Of a stretch of 40,918 bases of DNA, positions 33,799-40,918 are shown piece by piece; positions within the stretch are counted from its first letter, which is position 1; the number at the start of each line of letters is the position of its first letter. The notes beneath the pieces were generated by a model. That model ran no database searches, was not told where the DNA came from, and was given only the letters and a program-made list of their open reading frames with translations. The DNA comes from Chitinophagaceae bacterium (GTDB lineage Bacteria > Bacteroidota > Bacteroidia > Chitinophagales > Chitinophagaceae), in NCBI GenBank assembly GCA_947447265.1, contig CANFKC010000043.1:1-40918 (forward strand), in the 5' to 3' direction. The position numbers were made by a program, and so were the translations under genes.

Positions 33799-36237
33799 AT
33801 GCGCAGTATTTTTATAAAAGAAATTAATTCGTTCTTCAGCTCCATTGTAGGCTATGTTGCTATATTGGTGTTCCTGTTTTTCTGTGGATTGCTGTTATGG
33901 ATCATGCCTGACTACAGCATTCTTGGTTATGGCTTTGCCGCGATGGATCGTTTTTTCCAGTTTGCGCCCTGGCTTTTGCTGCTTTTGGTGCCCGCAGTTA
34001 CCATGCGCTCGTTTTCTGACGAGTTTCGAGGCGGCACTATTGAGTGGCTTTCTACCAAGCCCCTAACTGACCTTGAAATAATTCTGGGTAAGTATTTTGC
34101 AACCATTGCGCTTATCGTATTTGCGCTTTTACCAACGCTCATCTATGTTTACACCATATCTAACCTTGCATTGCCTGACAATTCTCCCGATGCGGCGGCA
34201 ATAACGGGCTCCTACATCGGGTTGTTTTTTCTGGCGGCTACTTTCGCTGCTATCGGTGTTTTTTGTTCGTCGCTTACCAGCAACCAGGTGGTCGGCTTCC
34301 TTGTTTCACTGGTATCGTGCTACCTGTTATATACCGGGTTTGAACATCTGAGTCATCTTCCCGACCTTTCTGCCGGTATCGATTATTACCTGAGCCAGAT
34401 CGGGATGGAATTCCACTATACCTCCATAAGCAGGGGCCTTATTGATACCCGCGACGTAATTTACTTTTTGTCTGCAATAACTTTATTCATTGCCCTCACC
34501 AGGTTTTCGCTCAACAACAAGACGAAGGACATGGCCTCTGGCGGCAGCAGACGCAGGCAGGCTATTATCCGCCTTGTAACCATGGGCCTGATATTGATTT
34601 GCCTGAATGTACTCGCATCGTATATGCATACAGGGCTTGACCTTACCCGCGAAAAGCGCTTTACGCTTTCGGCGTCAACCAAAAAGATGCTGCGTGAAAT
34701 GAAGGAACCAGCTGTGATAGATGTATATCTAAAGGGCAACTTTCCTGCGGACCTGCAAAGGATGCAGGAAGCGGTGCGCGAGCAGTTGACCGCGTTTAAA
34801 ATGATTGCCGGCAACAAGATCATCTACCGGTTCATTAATCCACTGGAAGGAAAACCAGAAAATGAGCACAAACAAATTGTCCGCGATCTTCAGCAGAAGG
34901 GTATCGATGTAATGTCTTTGCCTACGCAGGAAGAGGAAGGATATTCAGTAAAAGTGTACTTCCCTTATGCGCTGCTGCATTATAATAACAGGGAAACACC
35001 GATAGCATTGTTAGAGAGTCCTCCGGGTAAAGACCGTTCGGAACAAATTACAACGGCAAACGCTCTGCTGGAATACAAGTTTGCCAGTGCAATTAATTTA
35101 CTTAGCAAACCCACCAAAACAAGAATCGGTTATATACTTGGTAATGACGAAGCTAAAAGTGTAAAGACGGCGGATATGCTGTATACGCTGGCAACTTATT
35201 ATGCACTCGACTCAATTGATCTCGGCCATACCATTCACATTTCCAATGCCTACGATGCTATTATCATCAACCAGCCAACCATACCGTTTTCTGAGCCTGA
35301 TAAGCTGAAGATAGACCAGTATGTAATGCGCGGTGGGCATGTACTCTGGGCTATTAACCAGATGACTGCCAGCATGGATAGCTTCACAAAAGATCACCTA
35401 AAGTTCATGACAATGGACAGGGGGCTGAATATTGACGACATGCTGTTTAAATATGGCGTAAGGGTAAACAATGATATTGTGGAAGATTTGCAGTGTGTAA
35501 AGATTCCGATAGTAGTAGGGCCGGGTAAGCAGGAATACCTGCCCTGGGTTTATTTCCCGAGAATCAATCCGATAGCTACCCATCCAATAGTTCGGAACAT
35601 GGATTTTATCCTGGGATCATTTACCAACACCATTGATACTATACTTACAGCCGGCATTAATAAGACGGTGTTATTAACTACATCTAAATACAGCCGGGCA
35701 GCAGGAAGCCCGGCGATAATAAGCCTTACCAAAGCAAACTATCCTGGCCAGCCGGATAATTACAACAAATCTTACCGCCCGGTAGCGGTGTTAATGGAGG
35801 GTAAATTCCATTCACTGTACCAAAACAGGCTTGCGCCAGACTACCTGATGAGGTTAGATTCTTTGCATGAGCAATTTGTTCCGTTCTGTAAAGATTCTAC
35901 CAGCATGATCGTTACCTCTATAGGTAATGTGTTCTTCAACGATTTCAGCAACCGCGAAGGGCCAATGGAAATGGGGTATTATAAATACACTAACGAATAC
36001 TTTGCGAACAAGAGTTTCCTGATGAATTGCCTGGAGTATCTTACTGACCATTCCGGCATATTGGAAGCAAGGGCAAAAGACGTGAAGATGCGCCTGCTGG
36101 ACAAAGGCAGAGTAAAGAGCGAATTGACCATGTGGCAATGGGTGAATGTTGGTGTGCCGATCGCACTGGTATTGGTATTTGCTTCTGCATTCATGTTCTT
36201 CAGAAAGCGTAGGTATGAAGTAAAACCTGCAAAGTAA
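33799..36237 (+). CDS. GldF-GldG fusion: ABC-2 permease joined to the Gldg/ABC-type uncharacterised periplasmic domain
   Basis: 812 residues. The first ~235 are GldF: MRSIFIKEINSFFSSIVGYV, then TMRSFSDEFRGGTIEWLSTKPLTDLEI (cytoplasmic coupling loop), with about six membrane helices. A basic stretch (~240-250, GGSRRRQ) leads into GldG: a helix at ~251-270, TREKRFTLSASTKKMLREM, a long periplasmic domain with NQPTIPFSEPDKLKIDQYVMRG, and a final helix at ~785-800 before a basic tail. In Flavobacterium these are two genes, which with GldA form an ABC transporter needed for gliding and linked to type IX secretion function. Here they form one frame. The ATPase GldA is not in the window. An upstream TTG start is rejected because it is the promoter. 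Confidence 0.9.
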   Translation: MRSIFIKEINSFFSSIVGYVAILVFLFFCGLLLWIMPDYSILGYGFAAMDRFFQFAPWLLLLLVPAVTMRSFSDEFRGGTIEWLSTKPLTDLEIILGKYFATIALIVFALLPTLIYVYTISNLALPDNSPDAAAITGSYIGLFFLAATFAAIGVFCSSLTSNQVVGFLVSLVSCYLLYTGFEHLSHLPDLSAGIDYYLSQIGMEFHYTSISRGLIDTRDVIYFLSAITLFIALTRFSLNNKTKDMASGGSRRRQAIIRLVTMGLILICLNVLASYMHTGLDLTREKRFTLSASTKKMLREMKEPAVIDVYLKGNFPADLQRMQEAVREQLTAFKMIAGNKIIYRFINPLEGKPENEHKQIVRDLQQKGIDVMSLPTQEEEGYSVKVYFPYALLHYNNRETPIALLESPPGKDRSEQITTANALLEYKFASAINLLSKPTKTRIGYILGNDEAKSVKTADMLYTLATYYALDSIDLGHTIHISNAYDAIIINQPTIPFSEPDKLKIDQYVMRGGHVLWAINQMTASMDSFTKDHLKFMTMDRGLNIDDMLFKYGVRVNNDIVEDLQCVKIPIVVGPGKQEYLPWVYFPRINPIATHPIVRNMDFILGSFTNTIDTILTAGINKTVLLTTSKYSRAAGSPAIISLTKANYPGQPDNYNKSYRPVAVLMEGKFHSLYQNRLAPDYLMRLDSLHEQFVPFCKDSTSMIVTSIGNVFFNDFSNREGPMEMGYYKYTNEYFANKSFLMNCLEYLTDHSGILEARAKDVKMRLLDKGRVKSELTMWQWVNVGVPIALVLVFASAFMFFRKRRYEVKPAK

Positions 36238-36320
36238 TAAGCATTGCCTGGTGAGATTGCGATTGAATTGCCCACGGGTGAGAGCCAAAATTTTTCTTTA
36301 ACGCTATAACCAATTTACCC

Positions 36321-37397
36321 ATGAAAAAGACGCTTGCATATATAGCAATCCTGGCGGTGTTAGGGTTTGGTATTTACTACTTTATTTTCAGGACCGATGA
36401 TAATCCGTTCGGGAGAACGGAGGCAGGCTTTAATGTAAAAGATACTGCTTCGGTAGGTAAAATATACATTGTAGCGGCGGACGGTGAGGGCGTAACTGTA
36501 GAGCGTAAAGGACCAATATGGATGCTGAATGGCAAGGAGAAGGCATTGCCGAGCATGGTTGAACTGACATTGAATACGCTGGCGGGTCAGCGGGTGATAG
36601 CCCCGGTTACCAAGGCTGCTTTTGATAATGCCGTGAAGCTGCTGGCATCAGATGCCATTAAAGTAGAGGTGTATAACAGGGACGGTAAGAAAATGACGGT
36701 ATTTTATGTCGGTGGCGCATCGGCGAATGGCAATGGCACCAATATGCTGATGGAAGGTGCCAAAACACCTTTTATAGTTCAGGTGCCTGCATTTACAGGC
36801 GACCTTACCGCAAGATATTCAACACGTATACGCGATTGGCGCGACAGGACCGTTTTTGATGTGCTGTCTGCAGATATTAAGAGTGTATCGGTTCAATATG
36901 CTGACAAGCCTCTTAATTCATTCGTGCTGTCACGCGAGGGTAGTAGCTATAAAATATTGGGCGACCCGATGATAACCGAAAATATGGGACCGCTGAATGT
37001 GGCCCGTGCCAACTACTACATGGCTTACTTTACCAATGTAAATTGCGAAGGGTATATGAACGGTCTTGAGGGTATGGATACTGTGATACAAAAAACCGTG
37101 AAGCGCTGTACTATTGACCTCGAGACGGTAAAAGGTGAAAAGCAGCATGCTGATATTTTCTGGTTGCCGATAAACAGGCGTAGTAAAAATAAACAAACTG
37201 CCAATCAGGACGTACCCGACGAATACGATGCAGACCGCATGTATGCCATTATAAACAACAATAAAGATACCGTGATGATACAAACCCTGACCTTCCGTAA
37301 AATACTCAGGATGTCTTACGAATTCTTTAAGAAGGATGAAGTGCGCGCCGAAACGGCTCCTGTGCCTAATAATGTTATTATGCACAAGCCACAGTAG
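36321..37397 (+). CDS. DUF4340 domain protein, partner of GldFG
   Basis: 358 residues. One N-terminal helix at ~5-22 (LAYIAILAVLGFGIYYFIF) anchors a periplasmic domain with repeated beta-hairpin units: VGKIYIVAADGEGVTVERKG, WMLNGKEKALPSMVELTLNT, and RIRDWRDRTVFDVLSADIKSV. This is the DUF4340 pattern, commonly encoded beside GldG-type ABC transporters and probably an accessory subunit. It starts 83 bp after gldFG with no terminator between, so it is very likely in the same operon. No enzymatic motif is seen. Confidence 0.85.
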   Translation: MKKTLAYIAILAVLGFGIYYFIFRTDDNPFGRTEAGFNVKDTASVGKIYIVAADGEGVTVERKGPIWMLNGKEKALPSMVELTLNTLAGQRVIAPVTKAAFDNAVKLLASDAIKVEVYNRDGKKMTVFYVGGASANGNGTNMLMEGAKTPFIVQVPAFTGDLTARYSTRIRDWRDRTVFDVLSADIKSVSVQYADKPLNSFVLSREGSSYKILGDPMITENMGPLNVARANYYMAYFTNVNCEGYMNGLEGMDTVIQKTVKRCTIDLETVKGEKQHADIFWLPINRRSKNKQTANQDVPDEYDADRMYAIINNNKDTVMIQTLTFRKILRMSYEFFKKDEVRAETAPVPNNVIMHKPQ

Positions 37398-37466
37398 TAT
37401 TACTCTGGCTTATCGTAATGAATAGTTTGAAGTTTACAGTCGGTTGATTTATTAAGGCGTTACCTG

Positions 37467-40094
37467 TTATTCCCCGTTGAAAATTGATTTCATCGATTTA
37501 TTATAGTATTCTGCATTGGCCGCGTCTTTTTCCTCTGCTGCTATTTCCTTGAACGCGCTTTTTAGTATATCGAACCTCGTGCGTGCTGTTGCCGCTTCAT
37601 TGTTGTCAGCAGATGCCATATCAGTTTTGTAATCGTCGGCGTCTTTTGCAATAATGCCAGCAAGTGTTTTTCGCGTTGAATTGCGGTCTTCCTGGCGGAT
37701 GAGCTGTTGAAAAACAGTTACCCCACGTTTAAATGCCGTGTCGCTGGTTACATGTTTCATAAAATTGCTTAGGCTGTTGCCAAATGTCACTTTTTGTGCT
37801 CCCTGTGCATTGGCTGCATACGCCTCATAAAGTGCTACGTCATTATCCGCTCCCTTTTTGCCAATGATGGTCCAGATCGAATACTTAAGTATGCTGCGCG
37901 GGTTGGCATTCCATAATTTTTGTGCAATGGTCCATGCGGTATCATTATCTATTTTATAGAGCGCGTCAAGCGCATTTCCTGCAACGGTATAAGAACTATC
38001 AGCTAGCGCCTTAACCAGCATTGTTTTTGCGGTATCCACTTTCCAGTTGCCAAGTACAGTAAATGCCTCTGCCCGGGTGATGTTATCTTTCTCTGTATTG
38101 GCCATCTCTATTACTTTAGGCAGCCATTTTTTGCGGTATTCATCGCTCACCTGGTTTCCAAGAATTGTAAGGGTATAGCGGCGAATCGCCTTCATTTCGC
38201 ATGCGAGGCCCATATCAACAATATGCTGTGCAATGGTATCTGATAGTTGTTTTGCAGCTCCGCTTATCGCCAATTTCCTGTTCACATAGCTGTCGCTGTT
38301 GGTGTATTGTGCCAACCATTCCGCAGGCTTTTTACTTTCCTTTATTTCTCCGGGCAATACATGCAGGTAATCGGGTACAATTACCGGTCTCATCCCAGCC
38401 ATATAAGGGTAGCTAAAGCTATCCTTCTTTTTACTGATGGTCCAATCAATCAGTGTTTTTTGACTGCCGTAAATAAGTGCTGTCTTTATTGGTAATTTGT
38501 AGTTAAAAATGCTGTCATCTTGTATTTGTGTTACAGAGACGCCCAGCATTTGAGCGTCATCGTCATAATTGTAGTTTATTTTCAAAACAGGGTGTCCTGC
38601 GTGATAATACCATTGGTTGAAAAACCAGTTCCAGTCCAGACCTGTGGCTTCTTCCACCGCCATCCGCCAATTGTGCGCCTCCGCACTGTGCAAGGCATTT
38701 TTAGTAAGGTAAATTTTCATGGCAAGGTTAAAAGCAGCGTCGCCTATCATGGTATTAAGGTAGTGCAGTATGGCGCCGCCTTTGTTGTAAGAGATGGCAT
38801 CAAACACTTCCTCACGGTTATCATAATAAAGCCTTACTAATTGCGGGTCGCGAAGGCGTGATGCGTAAATATATTTTTGCAGGTCGTCCCAGGCCAGTTC
38901 GTCGCGGTAAGGTTTTCCGTATTTGTATTCGCGCCACAATTGCTCGCCATAATTGGCGAATGATTCATTAACGGTAATGTTACTCCATGATTCGCAGGTA
39001 ACATAGTCTCCGAACCATTGATGAAACAATTCATGCGAGACAACGTCTTCTGAATTCTTATCGGCCATCTCGCGTGCTGTCTGGTTCATAAATTCGCCGA
39101 AGAGGGAAGCGCTGGTATTTTCCATTGCTCCCGATACATAATCGCGTGCTACTACCTGGCTGTATTTATTCCAGGGGTAGGGCACGCCGGTGCATTTCGA
39201 AAAGAATTCCAGCATTTCGGGTGTGTTGCTGAACATCTTTTTCGCGTAAGGTGCAAATTCTGGTTCAACATAGTAGTTCACCTGTTTTGTTTTCCAGCTG
39301 TCCTTAATAATACTGTATTTGCCTATGGCAAACATTACAGCATAGGCCTGTATTGGCATATCCATCTTCCAGACGTCCGTGCGCAACCCATTTTTACCTT
39401 TCACCTGGCTAATAAGTGCGCCATTACTAAGGGTGGTGAAGCTGTCTGGCACGGTTAGTTCTATCTGTGTCGTGAAACGGGTATTGGGCTTGTCAATGGT
39501 AATCATCCAGTGCGAATTCGATTCCGTTTCACCCTGCGTCCATATTTCTGCCGGTTTATTCGGCACTTTGTAGTCGGTATTTATAAAGTAGAGGCCACGG
39601 TCGTCTGAAATAGCCGAGCTGTCGCCTGTTTCACTGGAGTATGGCTTAGCTACGTACTTAAGCACGAGCTCGATATTGTCGGAGGCCTGATACTGTCTTG
39701 TAAATAACACAGTAAGTTTATCGTTAATGTGTCGGAATGCCAGTGGTGTGCTTCCCTTTTTGCCCATTATTAATACGCTATCTATGTGCATGCCTTTGGC
39801 GTCCATAACCAAAGTGTCCGTCGCAAAACAGTAGGGATGCAGTTGTATCCATTCTTTTGCGGTAGCGGTTTTTTCGCGCCAGTTAAAAGAAAGGGCAACA
39901 CGGGTGTTTGTTATTTCCCACGTTCTTGGCGATGATGCCTGGTAGGGTGGTAGCCCAGGCTTAGCTTTTACAACCAGCGTATCGAGCGTTTTATATTCAA
40001 TTGTATCTTTTATTGGCTTCTTCTTGTACTGGGACAAGGCAGTTAAACTATTGATGCACAGGATGCCCAGAATTAAAACGCGAGAATATTTCAT
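37467..40094 (-). CDS. M1 family zinc aminopeptidase
   Basis: 875 residues. A signal peptide covers ~1-21 (RVLILGILCINSLTALSQ), so it is exported to the periplasm. The N-terminal beta-saddle domain is at ~35-240. The substrate-binding G-A-M-E-N is at 322-326. The zinc site is H354-E-L-F-H358 with the third ligand E377 (N-E-S-F-A), and E355 is the catalytic base. A HEAT-like helical domain with Ala/Asp repeats (TVAGNALDALYKIDNDTAWTI) follows, and it lacks a T9SS tail. It removes N-terminal residues from peptides, probably for nutrient uptake. All catalytic residues are intact. It is convergent with the gldFG operon, 69 bp apart. Confidence 0.96.
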   Translation of the reverse strand: MKYSRVLILGILCINSLTALSQYKKKPIKDTIEYKTLDTLVVKAKPGLPPYQASSPRTWEITNTRVALSFNWREKTATAKEWIQLHPYCFATDTLVMDAKGMHIDSVLIMGKKGSTPLAFRHINDKLTVLFTRQYQASDNIELVLKYVAKPYSSETGDSSAISDDRGLYFINTDYKVPNKPAEIWTQGETESNSHWMITIDKPNTRFTTQIELTVPDSFTTLSNGALISQVKGKNGLRTDVWKMDMPIQAYAVMFAIGKYSIIKDSWKTKQVNYYVEPEFAPYAKKMFSNTPEMLEFFSKCTGVPYPWNKYSQVVARDYVSGAMENTSASLFGEFMNQTAREMADKNSEDVVSHELFHQWFGDYVTCESWSNITVNESFANYGEQLWREYKYGKPYRDELAWDDLQKYIYASRLRDPQLVRLYYDNREEVFDAISYNKGGAILHYLNTMIGDAAFNLAMKIYLTKNALHSAEAHNWRMAVEEATGLDWNWFFNQWYYHAGHPVLKINYNYDDDAQMLGVSVTQIQDDSIFNYKLPIKTALIYGSQKTLIDWTISKKKDSFSYPYMAGMRPVIVPDYLHVLPGEIKESKKPAEWLAQYTNSDSYVNRKLAISGAAKQLSDTIAQHIVDMGLACEMKAIRRYTLTILGNQVSDEYRKKWLPKVIEMANTEKDNITRAEAFTVLGNWKVDTAKTMLVKALADSSYTVAGNALDALYKIDNDTAWTIAQKLWNANPRSILKYSIWTIIGKKGADNDVALYEAYAANAQGAQKVTFGNSLSNFMKHVTSDTAFKRGVTVFQQLIRQEDRNSTRKTLAGIIAKDADDYKTDMASADNNEAATARTRFDILKSAFKEIAAEEKDAANAEYYNKSMKSIFNGE

Positions 40095-40117
40095 ATTGCA
40101 GTGGGCTGAACCCGCAA

Positions 40118-40125
40118 CAAAAGTA
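40118..40125 (-). promoter_or_regulatory. -7 box of the M1 aminopeptidase promoter
   Basis: TACTTTTG on the minus strand (TAnnTTTG), 23 bp before the ATG. The -33 box is not evident. Confidence 0.45.
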
Positions 40126-40241
40126 ATAGGATTTACTATTGGAAGTCATCCCCCACCTAGGGTGCTATTGTTAGGCATTTATAATAGAGGAACTGCAGCA
40201 GTTCAATTAATTTTGCCGTGAATCCAGACCATATATATAGT

Positions 40242-40397
40242 ATGGCGGGATTCGCGGTGATAATTGTGGCGGTTTTCGGGCAACAAGGTGTATACTATTT
40301 CAAAGTAAATGAGTGGGATAACCGGCAAATTGAAGGTCTGCTCGTGCTGAACGCTATTATTTGTCTCTACGCCCTTGCTTCTGTGCCTCTCTTATGA
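40242..40397 (+). CDS. Possible small two-helix membrane protein (51 residues)
   Basis: The frame gives MAGFAVIIVAVFGQQGVYYF, a polar segment with W-D-N-R-Q-I-E, and a second hydrophobic stretch ending SVPLL. A TAATTTTG box at 40208-40215 lies 26 bp upstream of this ATG; an earlier GTG at 40218 would be too close to it. The 3' end overlaps the convergent 74-residue gene by 41 bp. Two helices and a promoter box suggest a real gene, but the length is short and I do not recognise a family. Confidence 0.3.
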   Translation: MAGFAVIIVAVFGQQGVYYFKVNEWDNRQIEGLLVLNAIICLYALASVPLL

Positions 40398-40581
40398 AGC
40401 CCATAACACCCATAAAGCCAAGCCCAAGGCCTATTACAAGATAGAATAGGGAAGAGCTATCCTGCGCATCGCCTATCCTGATTACTTCTTCGCTCTCTCC
40501 GAATAGCAAGTCATAACCACTTACAACAACTAATAGAAGACCTATTATAAGGAAAGCGAGGTGTTTTATTGATGATTTCAT
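40357..40581 (-). CDS. Small two-helix membrane protein of unknown function
   Basis: 74 residues. Helix 1 is at ~8-27 (LAFLIIGLLLVVVSGYDLLF), helix 2 at ~46-63 (LFYLVIGLGLGFMGVMGF). The loop between them is acidic (GESEEVIRIGDAQDSS) and the tail is basic (REAQKQGRRDK). By the positive-inside rule both ends are probably cytoplasmic. I do not recognise a family. A TACCTTTG box lies 26 bp upstream, supporting expression. Not coupled to a neighbour. Confidence 0.6.
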   Translation of the reverse strand: MKSSIKHLAFLIIGLLLVVVSGYDLLFGESEEVIRIGDAQDSSSLFYLVIGLGLGFMGVMGFIREAQKQGRRDK

Positions 40582-40607
40582 GCGAAACGTTGCTTGTTTA
40601 ACTGTTC

Positions 40608-40615
40608 CAAAGGTA
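40608..40615 (-). promoter_or_regulatory. -7 box of the 74-residue gene
   Basis: TACCTTTG on the minus strand, an exact TAnnTTTG match, 26 bp before the ATG. No clear -33 box. Confidence 0.5.
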
Positions 40616-40770
40616 AATACTTATACTGATATCAGCGGTTTAGCGTCTTTTAAATTGCTCATTTGTGCTGATTTCAGGTCCCTGCGGCTACAGTTACTAT
40701 AGTACGTAAAAACTATTTTTCGCCTGAAAGCCTCTGATATCAATACTCTTGCAATTATTTTTGAAAAAGT

Positions 40771-40802
40771 TTTGTTTAGTCTGATTGCTATTCCTATCTT
40801 TG
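40771..40802 (+). promoter_or_regulatory. Strong promoter P1 reading out of the window
   Basis: TTTG (40771-40774), 20 nt, TATCTTTG (40795-40802), followed by CACTCCC. It has the same architecture and downstream heptamer as P2. The gene-free stretch 40616-40918 contains only these promoters. Confidence 0.8.
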
Positions 40803-40879
40803 CACTCCCAAAAAAAACGAGGCATAATTGCTGAGTGGAAATAAGGGTTGAAGTTCTTAAAAAGATTTTTGAAATTAAA

Positions 40880-40911
40880 TTTGGTGGTATCAAATAGGAC
40901 TTCTACCTTTG
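40880..40911 (+). promoter_or_regulatory. Strong promoter P2 reading out of the window
   Basis: TTTG (40880-40883), 20 nt, TACCTTTG (40904-40911), followed by CACTCCC at the very edge. It lies 109 bp after P1. Tandem promoters of this form often precede rRNA or other highly expressed genes in Bacteroidota; the target is beyond the window. Confidence 0.8.
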
Positions 40912-40918
40912 CACTCCC

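Noticed and set aside
40621-40893. 90-residue minus-strand frame at the right edge
   Set aside because: It covers two strong plus-strand promoters and the promoter of the 74-residue gene; no recognisable protein features.

Overview
The window looks like a chromosomal segment of a Bacteroidota bacterium, probably near the Chitinophagaceae. The reasons are four secreted proteins with type IX secretion (T9SS) sorting tails, a GldF-GldG gliding-type ABC protein, DUF4286 and bTHX genes, and promoters of the TTTG / TAnnTTTG type rather than E. coli -35/-10 boxes. There is no rRNA, tRNA, CRISPR array or prophage inside the window. Most of it is ordinary housekeeping and envelope genes in short operons separated by clear hairpin terminators.

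Layout: 1-3.9 kb holds a transposase-like tail cut by the window edge, REP-like repeats, a T9SS-exported protein and a patatin-like lipase. 3.9-7.3 kb is a two-gene ECF sigma operon. 7.3-7.8 kb is gene-free and holds a 161-bp inverted-repeat element. 7.8-13 kb (minus strand) holds a T9SS protein, the shikimate operon aroB-aroA-aroC, and ndk. 13-16.6 kb holds rsfS-ftsH, divergent from birA. 16.6-21.3 kb holds another T9SS protein and a second two-gene ECF sigma operon. 21.4-27 kb holds an NHL-propeller T9SS protein, a haem-binding protein, a family 9 glycosyltransferase and a FadL/OmpP1-like outer-membrane protein. 27-31.9 kb (plus strand) holds an ABC permease, rsgA, DUF4286, HU, the 38-residue ribosomal protein bTHX and a sugar-nucleotide epimerase. 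32-40.9 kb holds a kelch lipoprotein, a fused gldF-gldG gene with its DUF4340 partner, an M1 aminopeptidase, small membrane genes, and two tandem promoters firing out of the right edge.

The most interesting content is the pair of paralogous operons at 3898-7253 and 17858-21271. Each has an ECF sigma gene followed within 6-14 bp by a protein of 921 or 953 residues. That protein has a short cytoplasmic anti-sigma-like N-terminus, one inner-membrane helix, a low-complexity linker of about 610-620 residues, and a C-terminal beta-barrel-like domain. This layout would let one polypeptide cross both membranes and report outer-membrane status directly to a sigma factor. It matches the idea of dual membrane-spanning anti-sigma factors that I recall being described in Bacteroides thetaiotaomicron. 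Two copies only 10 kb apart, with unusually long linkers of matched length but different sequence, deserve follow-up.

How the genes work together: the ECF/barrel pairs, OmpP1-like protein, GldFG-DUF4340, M1 peptidase, glycosyltransferase, epimerase and T9SS cargo all concern the cell envelope and secretion. The aro operon, ndk, rsfS-ftsH, birA, rsgA, HU and bTHX are core metabolism, proteostasis and ribosome functions. All functional calls come from reading motifs by eye; no database search was run.
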